In this document: in pieces, positions 24,788 to 33,130 of the stretch
How positions within the stretch are numbered: position 1 is the stretch's first letter
Layout of the letters: each line of letters opens with the position of its first letter
Notes under the pieces: model-generated
The model's input: only the letters and a program-made list of their open reading frames with translations
Database searches by the model: none
Told to the model about the DNA's origin: nothing
Translations under genes and position numbers: made by a program
Assembly: GCA_031286165.1 (NCBI GenBank)
Contig: JAITUU010000029.1
Span: 1 to 64,000 of the forward strand
Direction: 5' to 3'
DNA: 64,000 bases
Origin: Bacteroidales bacterium
GTDB lineage: Bacteria; Bacteroidota; Bacteroidia; Bacteroidales; UBA1715

Positions 24788-26824
24788 TTACTTCACTTCA
24801 CTACCCGGCAGCACTTCGCTCAGTGGCGTAATTACCGCCAAACGTCCATCGGCATTTTCGGCACTCAAAATCATGCCTTCGCTGGTAATTCCTTTCAGCG
24901 TGCGCGGTGCTAAATTGGCTATAAAACACACTTGCTTACCCAGCAAATCTTCGGGTTTGTAGTGTGCCGCTATACCCGAAACTATGGTGCGACCGCCCAA
25001 ACCATCATCTATTGTAAATTCGAGAAGTTTATCGGCTTTGGGTACTTTTTGGCAAGATTTTACCGTTCCCACACGAATATCGAGTTTTGTAAAATCATCG
25101 AACGTTATGGTTTCGCGTACTGCCGGAGCCTTATAATTATTGAGTTCGTTGGCTTTTTTGGTATCTAAAAGTTTTTGTACTTGCGCAGCCACCACATCGT
25201 CTTCTATTTTTTCAAAAAGCAGTTCGGGTTGTTGCAGTGGGTGTTCGTTCGGCAAAATAGCAATAGAACCCAAATCGCTCCAATTAAAGGAAGGCATAGT
25301 GAGGGTTTTGCGCAATTTTGCGGAAGTAAAGGGCAAGAAAGGTTCAAATGCAATTGCCAAATTTGCAGTGATTTGCAAACTAAAATTCATAATAGCGGCA
25401 ACACGCGCCATGTCGGTTTTCGCCAATTTCCAAGGTTCGGTGTCTGCCAAATATTTATTGCCAATACGTGCCAAATTCATTGCTTCTTTCAGCGCATCGC
25501 GAAAACGGTAGTTTTCCAACAATTTTTCCATTTCGCCTTTCACGTTCACAAATTCTTGCAAAGTTTCGCGGTCGTAGTCGGTCAATTCGCCGGCAGCAGG
25601 CACTTTCCCTGCAAAATATTTATGCGTAAGCACCAAAGCGCGGTTCACAAAATTGCCGAAAATGGCAACCAATTCATTATTATTGCGCGCCTGAAAATCC
25701 TTCCACGTAAAATCATTATCTTTGGTTTCGGGCGCGTTGGCGGTTAAAACGTAGCGCAACACATCTTGTTTTCCCGGAAAATCCTGTAAATATTCGTGTA
25801 ACCACACCGCCCAATTTTTCGATGTTGAAATTTTATCGCCTTCCAAATTCAAAAACTCGTTTGCCGGCACATTTTCGGGCAAAATATAAGAGCCATCGGC
25901 TTTGAGCATAGCAGGAAACATAATGCAGTGGAACACAATGTTATCTTTTCCAATAAAATGTACCAATCGCGTTTCAGGGTCTTTCCACCACGTTTCCCAC
26001 GTGTCGGGCAGTAATTCTATGGTATTGGAAATGTAGCCAATAGGCGCATCGAACCACACGTAAAGCACTTTTCCTTCGGCTCCCGGCACCGGCACGGCTA
26101 CGCCCCAATCCAAATCGCGGGTTACGGCGCGAGGTTGCAGCCCTAAATCAATCCAACTTTTGCACTGTCCATACACATTTGGTTTCCACTCTTTGTGGTC
26201 GTTCAAAATCCATTCTCGGAGCCACGCCTCGTGTTTATCGAGCGGCAAATACCAATGTTTGGTTTCTTTGAGCACCGGCGTAGAACCGGTGAGTGCCGAT
26301 TTGGGATTAATCAAATCAAGCGGCGAAATAGACGTTCCGCAGGCTTCGCATTGGTCGCCGTAAGCGTGTTCGTTTTTACAATGCGGGCAAGTGCCGGTAA
26401 TATAGCGGTCTGCCAAAAATTGCTGTGCCTCTTGGTCGTAATATTGCTCCGAAGTTTTTTCAATAAATTCACCTTTTTCATAGAGTTTTTTAAAATATTC
26501 CGATGCGGTTTTTCGATGCGTTTCACTCGTGGTGCGCGAATAAATATCGAAGGTAATGCCAAAATCTTCAAATGATTTTTTGATAATCGCATGGTATCTA
26601 TCCACCACATCTTGCGGCGTAATTCCTTCGTTTTTCGCTTTTATGGTAATAGGTACACCGTGTTCGTCCGAGCCTCCTATCATTATCACCTCTTCGCCTT
26701 TCAAGCGCAAATAGCGAGCATAAATATCGGCAGGCACATACACGCCGGCTAAATGCCCTATGTGCACCGGTCCGTTGGCATACGGCAGGGCGGTAGTTAT
26801 AGTTGTTCGTTTAAAATGTTTCAT
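24788..26824 (-). CDS. metG: Methionyl-tRNA synthetase with C-terminal tRNA-binding domain
   Basis: About 678 residues. A class I synthetase for tRNA-Met: [16 protein letters not shown] (HIGH), the zinc knuckle [18 protein letters not shown] (about 145-165), the KISTSKNW form of the KMSKS loop, then an anticodon-binding helical domain. The last 110 residues form an EMAP-II/Trbp111-like OB fold ([47 protein letters not shown]) that improves tRNA binding and dimerisation. The start MKHFKRTT is chosen over an ATG two codons upstream. A TATTTTTG box at 26855-26848 lies 23 bases before it. It probably heads a transcript metG-mur-queA-hisIE. Confidence 0.97.
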   Translation of the reverse strand: MKHFKRTTITTALPYANGPVHIGHLAGVYVPADIYARYLRLKGEEVIMIGGSDEHGVPITIKAKNEGITPQDVVDRYHAIIKKSFEDFGITFDIYSRTTSETHRKTASEYFKKLYEKGEFIEKTSEQYYDQEAQQFLADRYITGTCPHCKNEHAYGDQCEACGTSISPLDLINPKSALTGSTPVLKETKHWYLPLDKHEAWLREWILNDHKEWKPNVYGQCKSWIDLGLQPRAVTRDLDWGVAVPVPGAEGKVLYVWFDAPIGYISNTIELLPDTWETWWKDPETRLVHFIGKDNIVFHCIMFPAMLKADGSYILPENVPANEFLNLEGDKISTSKNWAVWLHEYLQDFPGKQDVLRYVLTANAPETKDNDFTWKDFQARNNNELVAIFGNFVNRALVLTHKYFAGKVPAAGELTDYDRETLQEFVNVKGEMEKLLENYRFRDALKEAMNLARIGNKYLADTEPWKLAKTDMARVAAIMNFSLQITANLAIAFEPFLPFTSAKLRKTLTMPSFNWSDLGSIAILPNEHPLQQPELLFEKIEDDVVAAQVQKLLDTKKANELNNYKAPAVRETITFDDFTKLDIRVGTVKSCQKVPKADKLLEFTIDDGLGGRTIVSGIAAHYKPEDLLGKQVCFIANLAPRTLKGITSEGMILSAENADGRLAVITPLSEVLPGSEVK

Positions 26825-26847
26825 GTGCATAGTTTTTTTTAAGAGAA

Positions 26848-26855
26848 CAAAAATA
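26848..26855 (-). promoter_or_regulatory. -7 box of metG
   Basis: TATTTTTG read leftward, with TTTT at the -33 position. It faces the rightward LD-carboxypeptidase promoter about 110 bases away. Confidence 0.45.
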
Positions 26856-26962
26856 CACTTTAATTACAAATTGTAAAATGTTTCATTCAACGAAGTTAAT
26901 TGTAAATTGTAAATTGTTTTTAAAAGTCCCAAAGTCTATACGCAAGCAAGCAGGAAAATTCC

Positions 26963-26970
26963 TATCTTTG
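26963..26970 (+). promoter_or_regulatory. -7 box of the LD-carboxypeptidase gene
   Basis: TATCTTTG, 15 bases before the ATG at 26986. This box also argues against the upstream in-frame ATG at 26878 as the start. Confidence 0.5.
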
Positions 26971-26985
26971 CTCAAAAGAAAACAC

Positions 26986-27918
26986 ATGACCACACTTCCG
27001 GCATTTTTGCAACAAGGCAACAGGGTTGCCATTGTTTCACCTTCGGGACCTATCGACAATTCGTATATTGAGCGAGCGGTTGAAATTCTTGAACGTTGGG
27101 GATTGCAGGTGTGGATTGCTCCGCACGTGTGCGCTCACTGCGGTGTGTTTGCCGGCACCGATACAGAACGCGCCGCCGATATGCAAGCAGCATTCAACAA
27201 TCCCGAAATTCGCGCAATATTCTGTTCGCGAGGCGGTTACGGTGCAATTCGCATAGTGGAAACATTGGATTACACGCAGTTTTTGCAAAATCCAAAATGG
27301 CTTATAGGATTTAGCGACATTACCGTATTTCATTCCAAACTCAATACACTTGGCGTGGCAAGCATTCACGGTGCCATGCCCAAAAATTTTGAAAAAATTA
27401 CCGAGAAATCCTTACAATCGCTGCACAATGTACTTTTCGGCAAAGAAAATACCATTACGTGGCAGGCAAACGAACGTAACAAGCGAGGCACTGCACAAGG
27501 GCGATTGGTGGGAGGAAATTTGTCGATATTGTATAGTATTCGCGGACTTTCGCTGGAATACAACTACCGCAATGCCATATTGTTTATTGAGGATTTGAAC
27601 GAATATGTATATCACATAGATAGAATGTTGCAAAACCTGAAACTTTCGGGTATTCTTGCGCACCTTTCGGGTTTGATTGTAGGCGGTATGACCGACATGA
27701 AACAAGGCGCAGATACCTTTGGCATTACCATAGAAGAACTGATTTTAGATATATGCAAAGACTATTCCTTCCCCATAGCCTTCAATTTTCCATCGGGACA
27801 CGGTGCCCAAAATAAAGCCTTTGTGGTGGGCGAAGAATATTTTTTAACCGTTGGGGGAAACGAGTGCAAAGTAGAAATAGTAGATTCCAAACCGAAAGAA
27901 AGCAATGTATTGTTGTAA
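26986..27918 (+). CDS. ldcA: Muramoyltetrapeptide LD-carboxypeptidase (peptidase S66)
   Basis: A 310-residue cytoplasmic serine peptidase that removes the terminal D-alanine from murein tetrapeptides during cell-wall recycling. Seen: GNRVAIVSPSGPIDNSYI, the nucleophile in FCSRGGYGAIRIVETLDY, LIGFSDITVFHSKLN, and IHGAMPKNF. The C-terminal half holds the Glu/His pair, with ALFIEDLNEYVYHIDRMLQNL-type sequence and FPSGHGAQNKAFVVGE. The start MTTLPAFLQQGN is set by the promoter box; the longer frame has no family sequence in its first 36 codons. Smr/DUF2027 follows after 42 bases. Confidence 0.93.
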   Translation: MTTLPAFLQQGNRVAIVSPSGPIDNSYIERAVEILERWGLQVWIAPHVCAHCGVFAGTDTERAADMQAAFNNPEIRAIFCSRGGYGAIRIVETLDYTQFLQNPKWLIGFSDITVFHSKLNTLGVASIHGAMPKNFEKITEKSLQSLHNVLFGKENTITWQANERNKRGTAQGRLVGGNLSILYSIRGLSLEYNYRNAILFIEDLNEYVYHIDRMLQNLKLSGILAHLSGLIVGGMTDMKQGADTFGITIEELILDICKDYSFPIAFNFPSGHGAQNKAFVVGEEYFLTVGGNECKVEIVDSKPKESNVLL

Positions 27919-27924
27919 AATCGT

Positions 27925-27932
27925 TACCTTTG
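27925..27932 (+). promoter_or_regulatory. -7 box of the Smr-domain gene
   Basis: TACCTTTG, 28 bases before the ATG at 27961 and only 7 bases after the preceding stop. Confidence 0.5.
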
Positions 27933-27960
27933 CAGAAAAGAAATTTTCACTTATTCGATT

Positions 27961-28974
27961 ATGAAATTACAAGTTGGCGATACGGTACGATATTTAAACG
28001 ATGTGGGCGGCGGTGTGGTGCGGCGCATTTTGAGCAATTCTATGGTAGAAATTGCCGATGAATCGGGATTTGAAATTCCGGTGCAGGAACACGAATTGGT
28101 ATTGATAGAACGAGCACACAATGCTGAAAAACAAGAAATTACGGAAGAAAAACCGGAGATTTCAAAACAACAAATAGCACAAGCGGTGGAAATAGAAAAC
28201 AACGACACGCCACAGTTTTTTATGGCATTCACCCGAACTGTGCGCAAGGCGAATATGTTCGATTTATACCTCATCAACGATTGCAATTACAGTGTGGCGT
28301 ATTCCTTGCTTTTTGCCCATGGCAGCGTGTGGAATGTGTGCGAAACGGGCATCATAGAAAGCAACACGAAACTGTTTGTGCAGCAACTTTCGCTCGAAGA
28401 CCTTTCACAGATTGAAAAACTGAGTTTTCAGGCATTGCTGTTCAAGCAAAAAGAGTTTGAATTACAACCGCCTTTTGTGGCAACTATGGCGTTTTCGCCG
28501 GTGAAATTCCACAAACCGGGAGTGTTTACGGTGAATGATTTTTTTGAAGAAGATGCTTACGTAATAAAACTGCACACAAAACAGGAAGTACCCAAAATTG
28601 CAACGAGCGAAGTGCAGGATTTACAAAAAAAACTCCGTGCCGATTTACAGGAAAATACTGCGTTTACGGTAAAAAAACAGGAGAAAAACCACACAAAAGA
28701 GGTGGATTTGCACCTGCACGAACTTATAGAAAACGAACAAGGACTGTTGCCCGAAGATATGATTGCTATTCAAATGCGAAGTTTTGAAAAAGAACTTGCG
28801 GCGGCTATTGCGCAGGGTTACGAAAAAATTGTATTCATTCACGGTGTGGGCAACGGCACGCTTAAAACGCGCATTCGCACCACGCTGGAACGTGATTATC
28901 CAAAACTATTTTTTCAAGATGCTTCGTTTCAAAAATACAAATTCGGTGCTACGCTGGTGTATTTGAAGAGATAA
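27961..28974 (+). CDS. DUF2027 / Smr-domain protein
   Basis: A 337-residue cytoplasmic protein of a family common in Bacteroidota. The N-terminus (MKLQVGDTVRYLNDVGGGVV, RRILSNSMVEIADESGFEIP) looks like a small beta-barrel. A middle DUF2027 region contains FDLYLINDCNYSVAYSLLFA. The C-terminus (about 230-337) is a Smr domain: EVDLHLHELIENEQGLLPED, IAQGYEKIVFIHGVGNGTLK and a final FGATLVYLK. Smr domains in MutS2 and related proteins nick nucleic acid, and recent examples act in rescue of collided ribosomes, with the HGxG motif (here HGVGNG) at the active site. The role of DUF2027 members themselves is not established. Confidence 0.88.
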   Translation: MKLQVGDTVRYLNDVGGGVVRRILSNSMVEIADESGFEIPVQEHELVLIERAHNAEKQEITEEKPEISKQQIAQAVEIENNDTPQFFMAFTRTVRKANMFDLYLINDCNYSVAYSLLFAHGSVWNVCETGIIESNTKLFVQQLSLEDLSQIEKLSFQALLFKQKEFELQPPFVATMAFSPVKFHKPGVFTVNDFFEEDAYVIKLHTKQEVPKIATSEVQDLQKKLRADLQENTAFTVKKQEKNHTKEVDLHLHELIENEQGLLPEDMIAIQMRSFEKELAAAIAQGYEKIVFIHGVGNGTLKTRIRTTLERDYPKLFFQDASFQKYKFGATLVYLKR

Positions 28975-29028
28975 CTAATTGATTAACTGACTAATCGAAC
29001 TTTCCACGCTCCACTTTCAGTTCTCAAC

Positions 29029-30867
29029 TTATTCCACCGTTACCGATTTTGCCAAGTTTCGTGGTTGGTCCACATTGCAAGCGCGCAACACTGCCACGTG
29101 ATACGAAAGCAGTTGCAGCGGCACCACCGTAGTAAGCGGTGCTATAAACGAATCACATTCGGGCACTTCAAACACGTGGTCGGCAAGTTGCGCTATCACC
29201 GTGTCGCCTTTACTCACCACCGCTATTACTTTTCCTTTGCGGGCTTTCACTTCCTGAATATTACTCACCACTTTGTCGTACGATTTATCTTTGGTGGCAA
29301 TAATAATTACCGGCATATTTTCGTCTATAAGTGCAATTGGTCCGTGTTTCATTTCGGCAGCGGGGTAGCCTTCGGCATGAATGTAGGAAATTTCCTTCAT
29401 TTTGAGCGCACCTTCCAAAGCCACCGGAAATAAAATTCCTCTACCGAGGTAAATGCTGTTTGGCGCATCTTTATACAATCGCGCCACGTGCAAGTATTTT
29501 TCATTGTCGAGCAAAATTTCTTCTATAAGTGCAGGCACATTGTAGAGTTCGGTAATCAATTCTTCATAACGCTCGGTGGCGAGTTCTTTACGGCGTTTGC
29601 CCAAAAAGAGAGCCATCATGGTAAGCACGGTAACTTGTGCGGTAAATGCTTTGGTAGATGCCACACCAATTTCGGGTCCGGCATGGGTATAAACTCCGGC
29701 ATCGGTTTCGCGGGTAATACTGGAACCCACCACATTGCAAACTCCTATTACCGTAGCACCGGCATTTTTTGCCAAGCGCACGGCTGCAAGTGTATCGGCA
29801 GTTTCGCCGCTTTGACTGATGGCAATCACCACATCGTTCGCACGAATAATAGGATTGCGATAACGAAATTCCGAAGCATATTCTACCTCAACAGGTATGC
29901 GGGCAAGTTCTTCAATAGCGTATTCACCCACCAAACCTGCGTGCCACGAAGTTCCGCAGGCTACTACTATTATGCGGTCGGCTTTGTCCAACTTATCCAT
30001 TACGTTGTACAATCCACCCAAATAAATTTCCGGAGGATTTTTCGATGCTCGCCCACGAAAAGTGTCGGTTATGGATTTTGGTTGTTCAAAAATTTCTTTC
30101 TGCATAAAATGGTCAAAACCTGCTTTTTCTATACATTCTATATCCAAATCCAATTCTTGAATAATGGGTGTAAGCGTGTCGTTGAAAAGCGTTTTAAGCG
30201 AAAGTTCATGTTTTGAAATTACCGCTATTTCTTTATCATTCAAGTAAATTATGCGATTGGTATATTCCACTATGGGTGTGGCGTCCGAAGCAAGGAAATA
30301 TTCGCCATTGCCCACACCTATTACAAGCGGACTGCCATTGCGAGCGGCTATAATTTTATCGGGTTCATCGGCGCAGAGCACCAAAAGTCCGTAGGCTCCT
30401 TCCACTTGACTGAGGGCTATGCGCACGGCTTTTTCGGCAGACACGTGTTCTTTTTCATACACATATTCTATCAAATTGGCGAGAATTTCGGTATCGGTTT
30501 CGCTGGCGCATTTATAAGCACCTCGTTCGGCTAATTGCCGGCACAGAGAACTGTAATTTTCTATAATTCCATTGTGAATAATGGTAAATTTTCCGTGCAT
30601 GGAGGTGTGCGGGTGAGCATTCACATCATTCGGCTCACCATGAGTAGCCCAGCGGGTATGCCCTATTCCTATGCTCCCCGAAGTATTTTTTGTACACGAA
30701 AATTGCTCCAAATCGGCAACTTTTCCCTGTTTTTTGTATTGTACTATACCGTTTTGCACCAGCGCAATTCCTGCGGAATCGTAGCCGCGATATTCCAATC
30801 GTTTCAAACCGTTTATAATAATGGGAAATGCTTCTTTATTTCCTATATATCCTACTATTCCACACAT
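29029..30867 (-). CDS. glmS: Glutamine-fructose-6-phosphate aminotransferase (isomerising)
   Basis: A 612-residue enzyme making glucosamine-6-phosphate, the entry to UDP-GlcNAc for wall and LPS. The N-terminal class II glutaminase starts MCGIVGYIG, with Cys as residue 2 and nucleophile after Met removal. GHTRWATHGEPNDVNAHPH and IIHNGIIENY follow. Two SIS isomerase domains follow: VVACGTSWHAGLVGEY and ISQSGETADTLAAVRLAK, then YLGRGILFPVALEGALKMKE and EGYPAAEMKHGPIALID. It ends with the standard PRNLAKSVTVE. Its start is 1 base from the DUF4270 stop. No glmS ribozyme is expected or seen, since the leader is occupied by coding sequence. Confidence 0.98.
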   Translation of the reverse strand: MCGIVGYIGNKEAFPIIINGLKRLEYRGYDSAGIALVQNGIVQYKKQGKVADLEQFSCTKNTSGSIGIGHTRWATHGEPNDVNAHPHTSMHGKFTIIHNGIIENYSSLCRQLAERGAYKCASETDTEILANLIEYVYEKEHVSAEKAVRIALSQVEGAYGLLVLCADEPDKIIAARNGSPLVIGVGNGEYFLASDATPIVEYTNRIIYLNDKEIAVISKHELSLKTLFNDTLTPIIQELDLDIECIEKAGFDHFMQKEIFEQPKSITDTFRGRASKNPPEIYLGGLYNVMDKLDKADRIIVVACGTSWHAGLVGEYAIEELARIPVEVEYASEFRYRNPIIRANDVVIAISQSGETADTLAAVRLAKNAGATVIGVCNVVGSSITRETDAGVYTHAGPEIGVASTKAFTAQVTVLTMMALFLGKRRKELATERYEELITELYNVPALIEEILLDNEKYLHVARLYKDAPNSIYLGRGILFPVALEGALKMKEISYIHAEGYPAAEMKHGPIALIDENMPVIIIATKDKSYDKVVSNIQEVKARKGKVIAVVSKGDTVIAQLADHVFEVPECDSFIAPLTTVVPLQLLSYHVAVLRACNVDQPRNLAKSVTVE

Positions 30868-30868
30868 G

Positions 30869-32152
30869 TTATCGAGAATAACGTATTTCTACTCGTGTTC
30901 GTTCGTTTGCCGCATCTATTGCAAACGCATTGCCGTATCTATTATTGCTCGGCATAATAATTTCATACGAATATTCGCTTGCTTTGGCAGTTCCGCGCCG
31001 CAGCACGCTCATAAAGGGCGTAATGTTGAAATTATATATTCCATCGCTGCCCACTGTGGGCACAAAATCGAAAACATAACTTTTATCGGCATTGGAAATG
31101 CGCAAATACGGCGTTTTTGTAGGGCTATCAAGGGTATTTGCAGCATTCAAAAGCGTAATAGGCACAAACACATTCACTGCATTGAACACCACTGCACTAT
31201 CTTTCCAACGGTCAAAATCATTGAAATTCAGTTGCGATTTCACTGCCATAAATCCTGCCGCATAACTTGGCGAAGTTGCCACGCCTATGCTCGATTTCAC
31301 ATTGGAAGTAAATACGTGGTCGAATACCGAAAGTGCCTGCACATACAATTTTCTATCGGCATCGGTAACGCTGGTAGAAGCATCATCGTAGGCAATGGCA
31401 GAAGGTTCTAAATACGCAATTCCTTTATTGGTATGAATTTCTATGCGCGTAGAATAATTAATAATAGCCGCCCCTTGCGATGCTTGTATGTACAATCCTT
31501 TAAATATTGCATTGAGGGCGGAATCTTGAAGTCGTTCGGCGGCTTTGTCTGTTACCTGCTTGTAAAAACTTTGAATTTGAACAAATAATTGCAGTGCTCG
31601 CGTTGCCGGAAATTCAAATTGAAAATCCTTCGCACTATCGAGCATATTTTCCACCGAATAGGTTTTTGTACCAAGCAACGTTGCACTCGTAATAAGTGCC
31701 GTAGGGCGAATACCTTTATCGAAATAATCGGCTACAATTTCCCGTGTCAAAACACTTGTCAATTCGCTGATTTTAAATTCTTGCAGAGCGGCTGTATCGC
31801 CCGAAAACTGTTTATTGGGACGCAATCGCAGAATAATTTTTTCGAGAACAATATCCGGAGCGGTTAAATTTACGGCAAAACCTTTGAAATAATATCGACA
31901 CAAAAACGATGCCTTTGACGTAGAAAATCCCGGAACTTGCACATTGCCGAGCATATACACCAAATTGGTAGAGCGTAGTGCACTGTCTAAGCGCGTGGTA
32001 GTGGAAAATGTAGTGGAACTATCTATAAAGGCTCGCACCAAATCGGATTTATTTAAGTAATCGTGCCCAAAATCCATTTCGTCTTTATTGCAGGCAGAAA
32101 ACAACAGCGCACAAAAAGCAAAAACTGAACACAAGATATATGGTCGCTTCAT
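30869..32152 (-). CDS. DUF4270 lipoprotein
   Basis: A 427-residue exported lipoprotein (lipobox LLFSAC, Cys20; then NKDEMDFGHDYLN). The body is beta-rich, with DUF4270-like regions such as FSTTTRLDSALRSTNLVYML and LCRYYFKGFAVNLTAPDI, and a C-terminus with predicted beta-strands. In Bacteroidota this family is nearly always found in the order glycogen synthase, DUF4270, glmS, exactly as here. The function is unknown; a surface or periplasmic role linked to amino-sugar or envelope supply is a guess from context. Confidence 0.85.
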   Translation of the reverse strand: MKRPYILCSVFAFCALLFSACNKDEMDFGHDYLNKSDLVRAFIDSSTTFSTTTRLDSALRSTNLVYMLGNVQVPGFSTSKASFLCRYYFKGFAVNLTAPDIVLEKIILRLRPNKQFSGDTAALQEFKISELTSVLTREIVADYFDKGIRPTALITSATLLGTKTYSVENMLDSAKDFQFEFPATRALQLFVQIQSFYKQVTDKAAERLQDSALNAIFKGLYIQASQGAAIINYSTRIEIHTNKGIAYLEPSAIAYDDASTSVTDADRKLYVQALSVFDHVFTSNVKSSIGVATSPSYAAGFMAVKSQLNFNDFDRWKDSAVVFNAVNVFVPITLLNAANTLDSPTKTPYLRISNADKSYVFDFVPTVGSDGIYNFNITPFMSVLRRGTAKASEYSYEIIMPSNNRYGNAFAIDAANERTRVEIRYSR

Positions 32153-32231
32153 AATTTAGTTATTAGTGATTAGTGATTAGGTGTTAGTACTCATTACTCT
32201 GTACTCACATCTTGTGTCTAAAAATGTTGTT
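32153..32231. repeat. Short direct repeats between glycogen synthase and DUF4270
   Basis: The spacer contains tandem near-copies of TTAGTGATTAG and related TAGT-rich steps (32158-32185). No stem or promoter box is apparent. It is probably drifted low-complexity spacer. Confidence 0.35.
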
Positions 32232-33041
32232 TTATTGTAATAAACTATCGTAAAATTCGGAATAGGCATTGGTATAATTTTCGGTGCCTTGATAGGGTAA
32301 AATAGGTTTTCCCAATTTTTTGGCGTAGGCAAGCAATTCTTCATTTACCTGTTCTTCGCCGCACACTATACCATCGGCTTGTTCTATCACCAATTTATTG
32401 ATAGCAATCCAATCGGCTTTGGTGGCAACAGTGGCAATATCGCTTTCCGAAATACCATCGAAATGCACTTTTTCGCCGAAATTTTTAGAAAATGGCGTAG
32501 AAAACTCATTATTGTAGAGCGAATACACCACTTTTGCGTGTGCAAAAAGAGGGTCTTCGTAAAACGTTTTTTTCAAATAAATGGGCACCAACGCACTAAA
32601 CCAACCTATGCAATGCACAATATCGGGCGACCAACGCAGTTTTTTCACTGTTTCCAACACGCCGCGAGCAAAAAATATCATACGGTCTTCGTTGTCGTCA
32701 AATTCCACGCCGTCATCATCGGCAAAAAGTGCCTTGCGCTGAAAAAAATCATCGTTATCTATAAAATACACCTGCAAACGCGCCGCTTGAATAGAAGCAA
32801 CTTTAATAATAAGCGGGTGGTCGGTATCGTTGATAATCAAATTCATACCCGAAAGGCGAATCACTTCGTGTAATTGATTGCGGCGTTCATTCACCAAACC
32901 GTAGCGCGGCATAAAACAACGAATTTCCTTACCGCCTTCTTGAATATATTGAGGTAAATATCTACTCACAAGCGACATTTCTGTGTCGGGTAAGTACTTT
33001 GCTATTTCTTGCGAAACGTATAAAACTTTTGCTTTTTCCAT
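32232..33041 (-). CDS. Glycogen/starch synthase, N-terminal GT5 domain only
   Basis: About 269 residues matching only the N-terminal half of glycogen synthase (GT5): KVLYVSQEIAKYLPDTEMS, QYIQEGGKEIRCFMPRYG, SPDIVHCIGWFSALVPIYLK and ADGIVCGEEQVNEELLAYAK. The usual KxGGL loop of GlgA is replaced by PDTEMS, and the C-terminal nucleotide-binding half is absent. Short proteins of this kind are normal in Bacteroidota, so it is not a recent truncation. Whether it synthesises glucan is doubtful without the second domain. The start MEKAKVLYV follows a good TTTG-N20-TATCTTTG promoter. Confidence 0.85.
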   Translation of the reverse strand: MEKAKVLYVSQEIAKYLPDTEMSLVSRYLPQYIQEGGKEIRCFMPRYGLVNERRNQLHEVIRLSGMNLIINDTDHPLIIKVASIQAARLQVYFIDNDDFFQRKALFADDDGVEFDDNEDRMIFFARGVLETVKKLRWSPDIVHCIGWFSALVPIYLKKTFYEDPLFAHAKVVYSLYNNEFSTPFSKNFGEKVHFDGISESDIATVATKADWIAINKLVIEQADGIVCGEEQVNEELLAYAKKLGKPILPYQGTENYTNAYSEFYDSLLQ

Positions 33042-33085
33042 TGAGAAACACTGTGTTTTTTCTTCCGTACAAAGAATTTTCGGTG

Positions 33086-33117
33086 CAAAGATACAAAAAT
33101 TTTCTACATTTGGCAAA
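33086..33117. promoter_or_regulatory. Overlapping divergent promoters of glycogen synthase and the CPA2 antiporter
   Basis: Leftward TTTG (33117-33114), 20 bases, TATCTTTG (33093-33086). The rightward -7 box TACATTTG (33105-33112) lies between the two leftward elements, so the promoters physically overlap and probably compete. Confidence 0.6.
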
Positions 33118-33130
33118 AAAATATGTTTCT

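Noticed and set aside
32232-33041. Recent truncation of glycogen synthase
   Set aside because: Half-length GT5 proteins in the order glycogen synthase-DUF4270-glmS are usual in Bacteroidota, so the short length is normal here.
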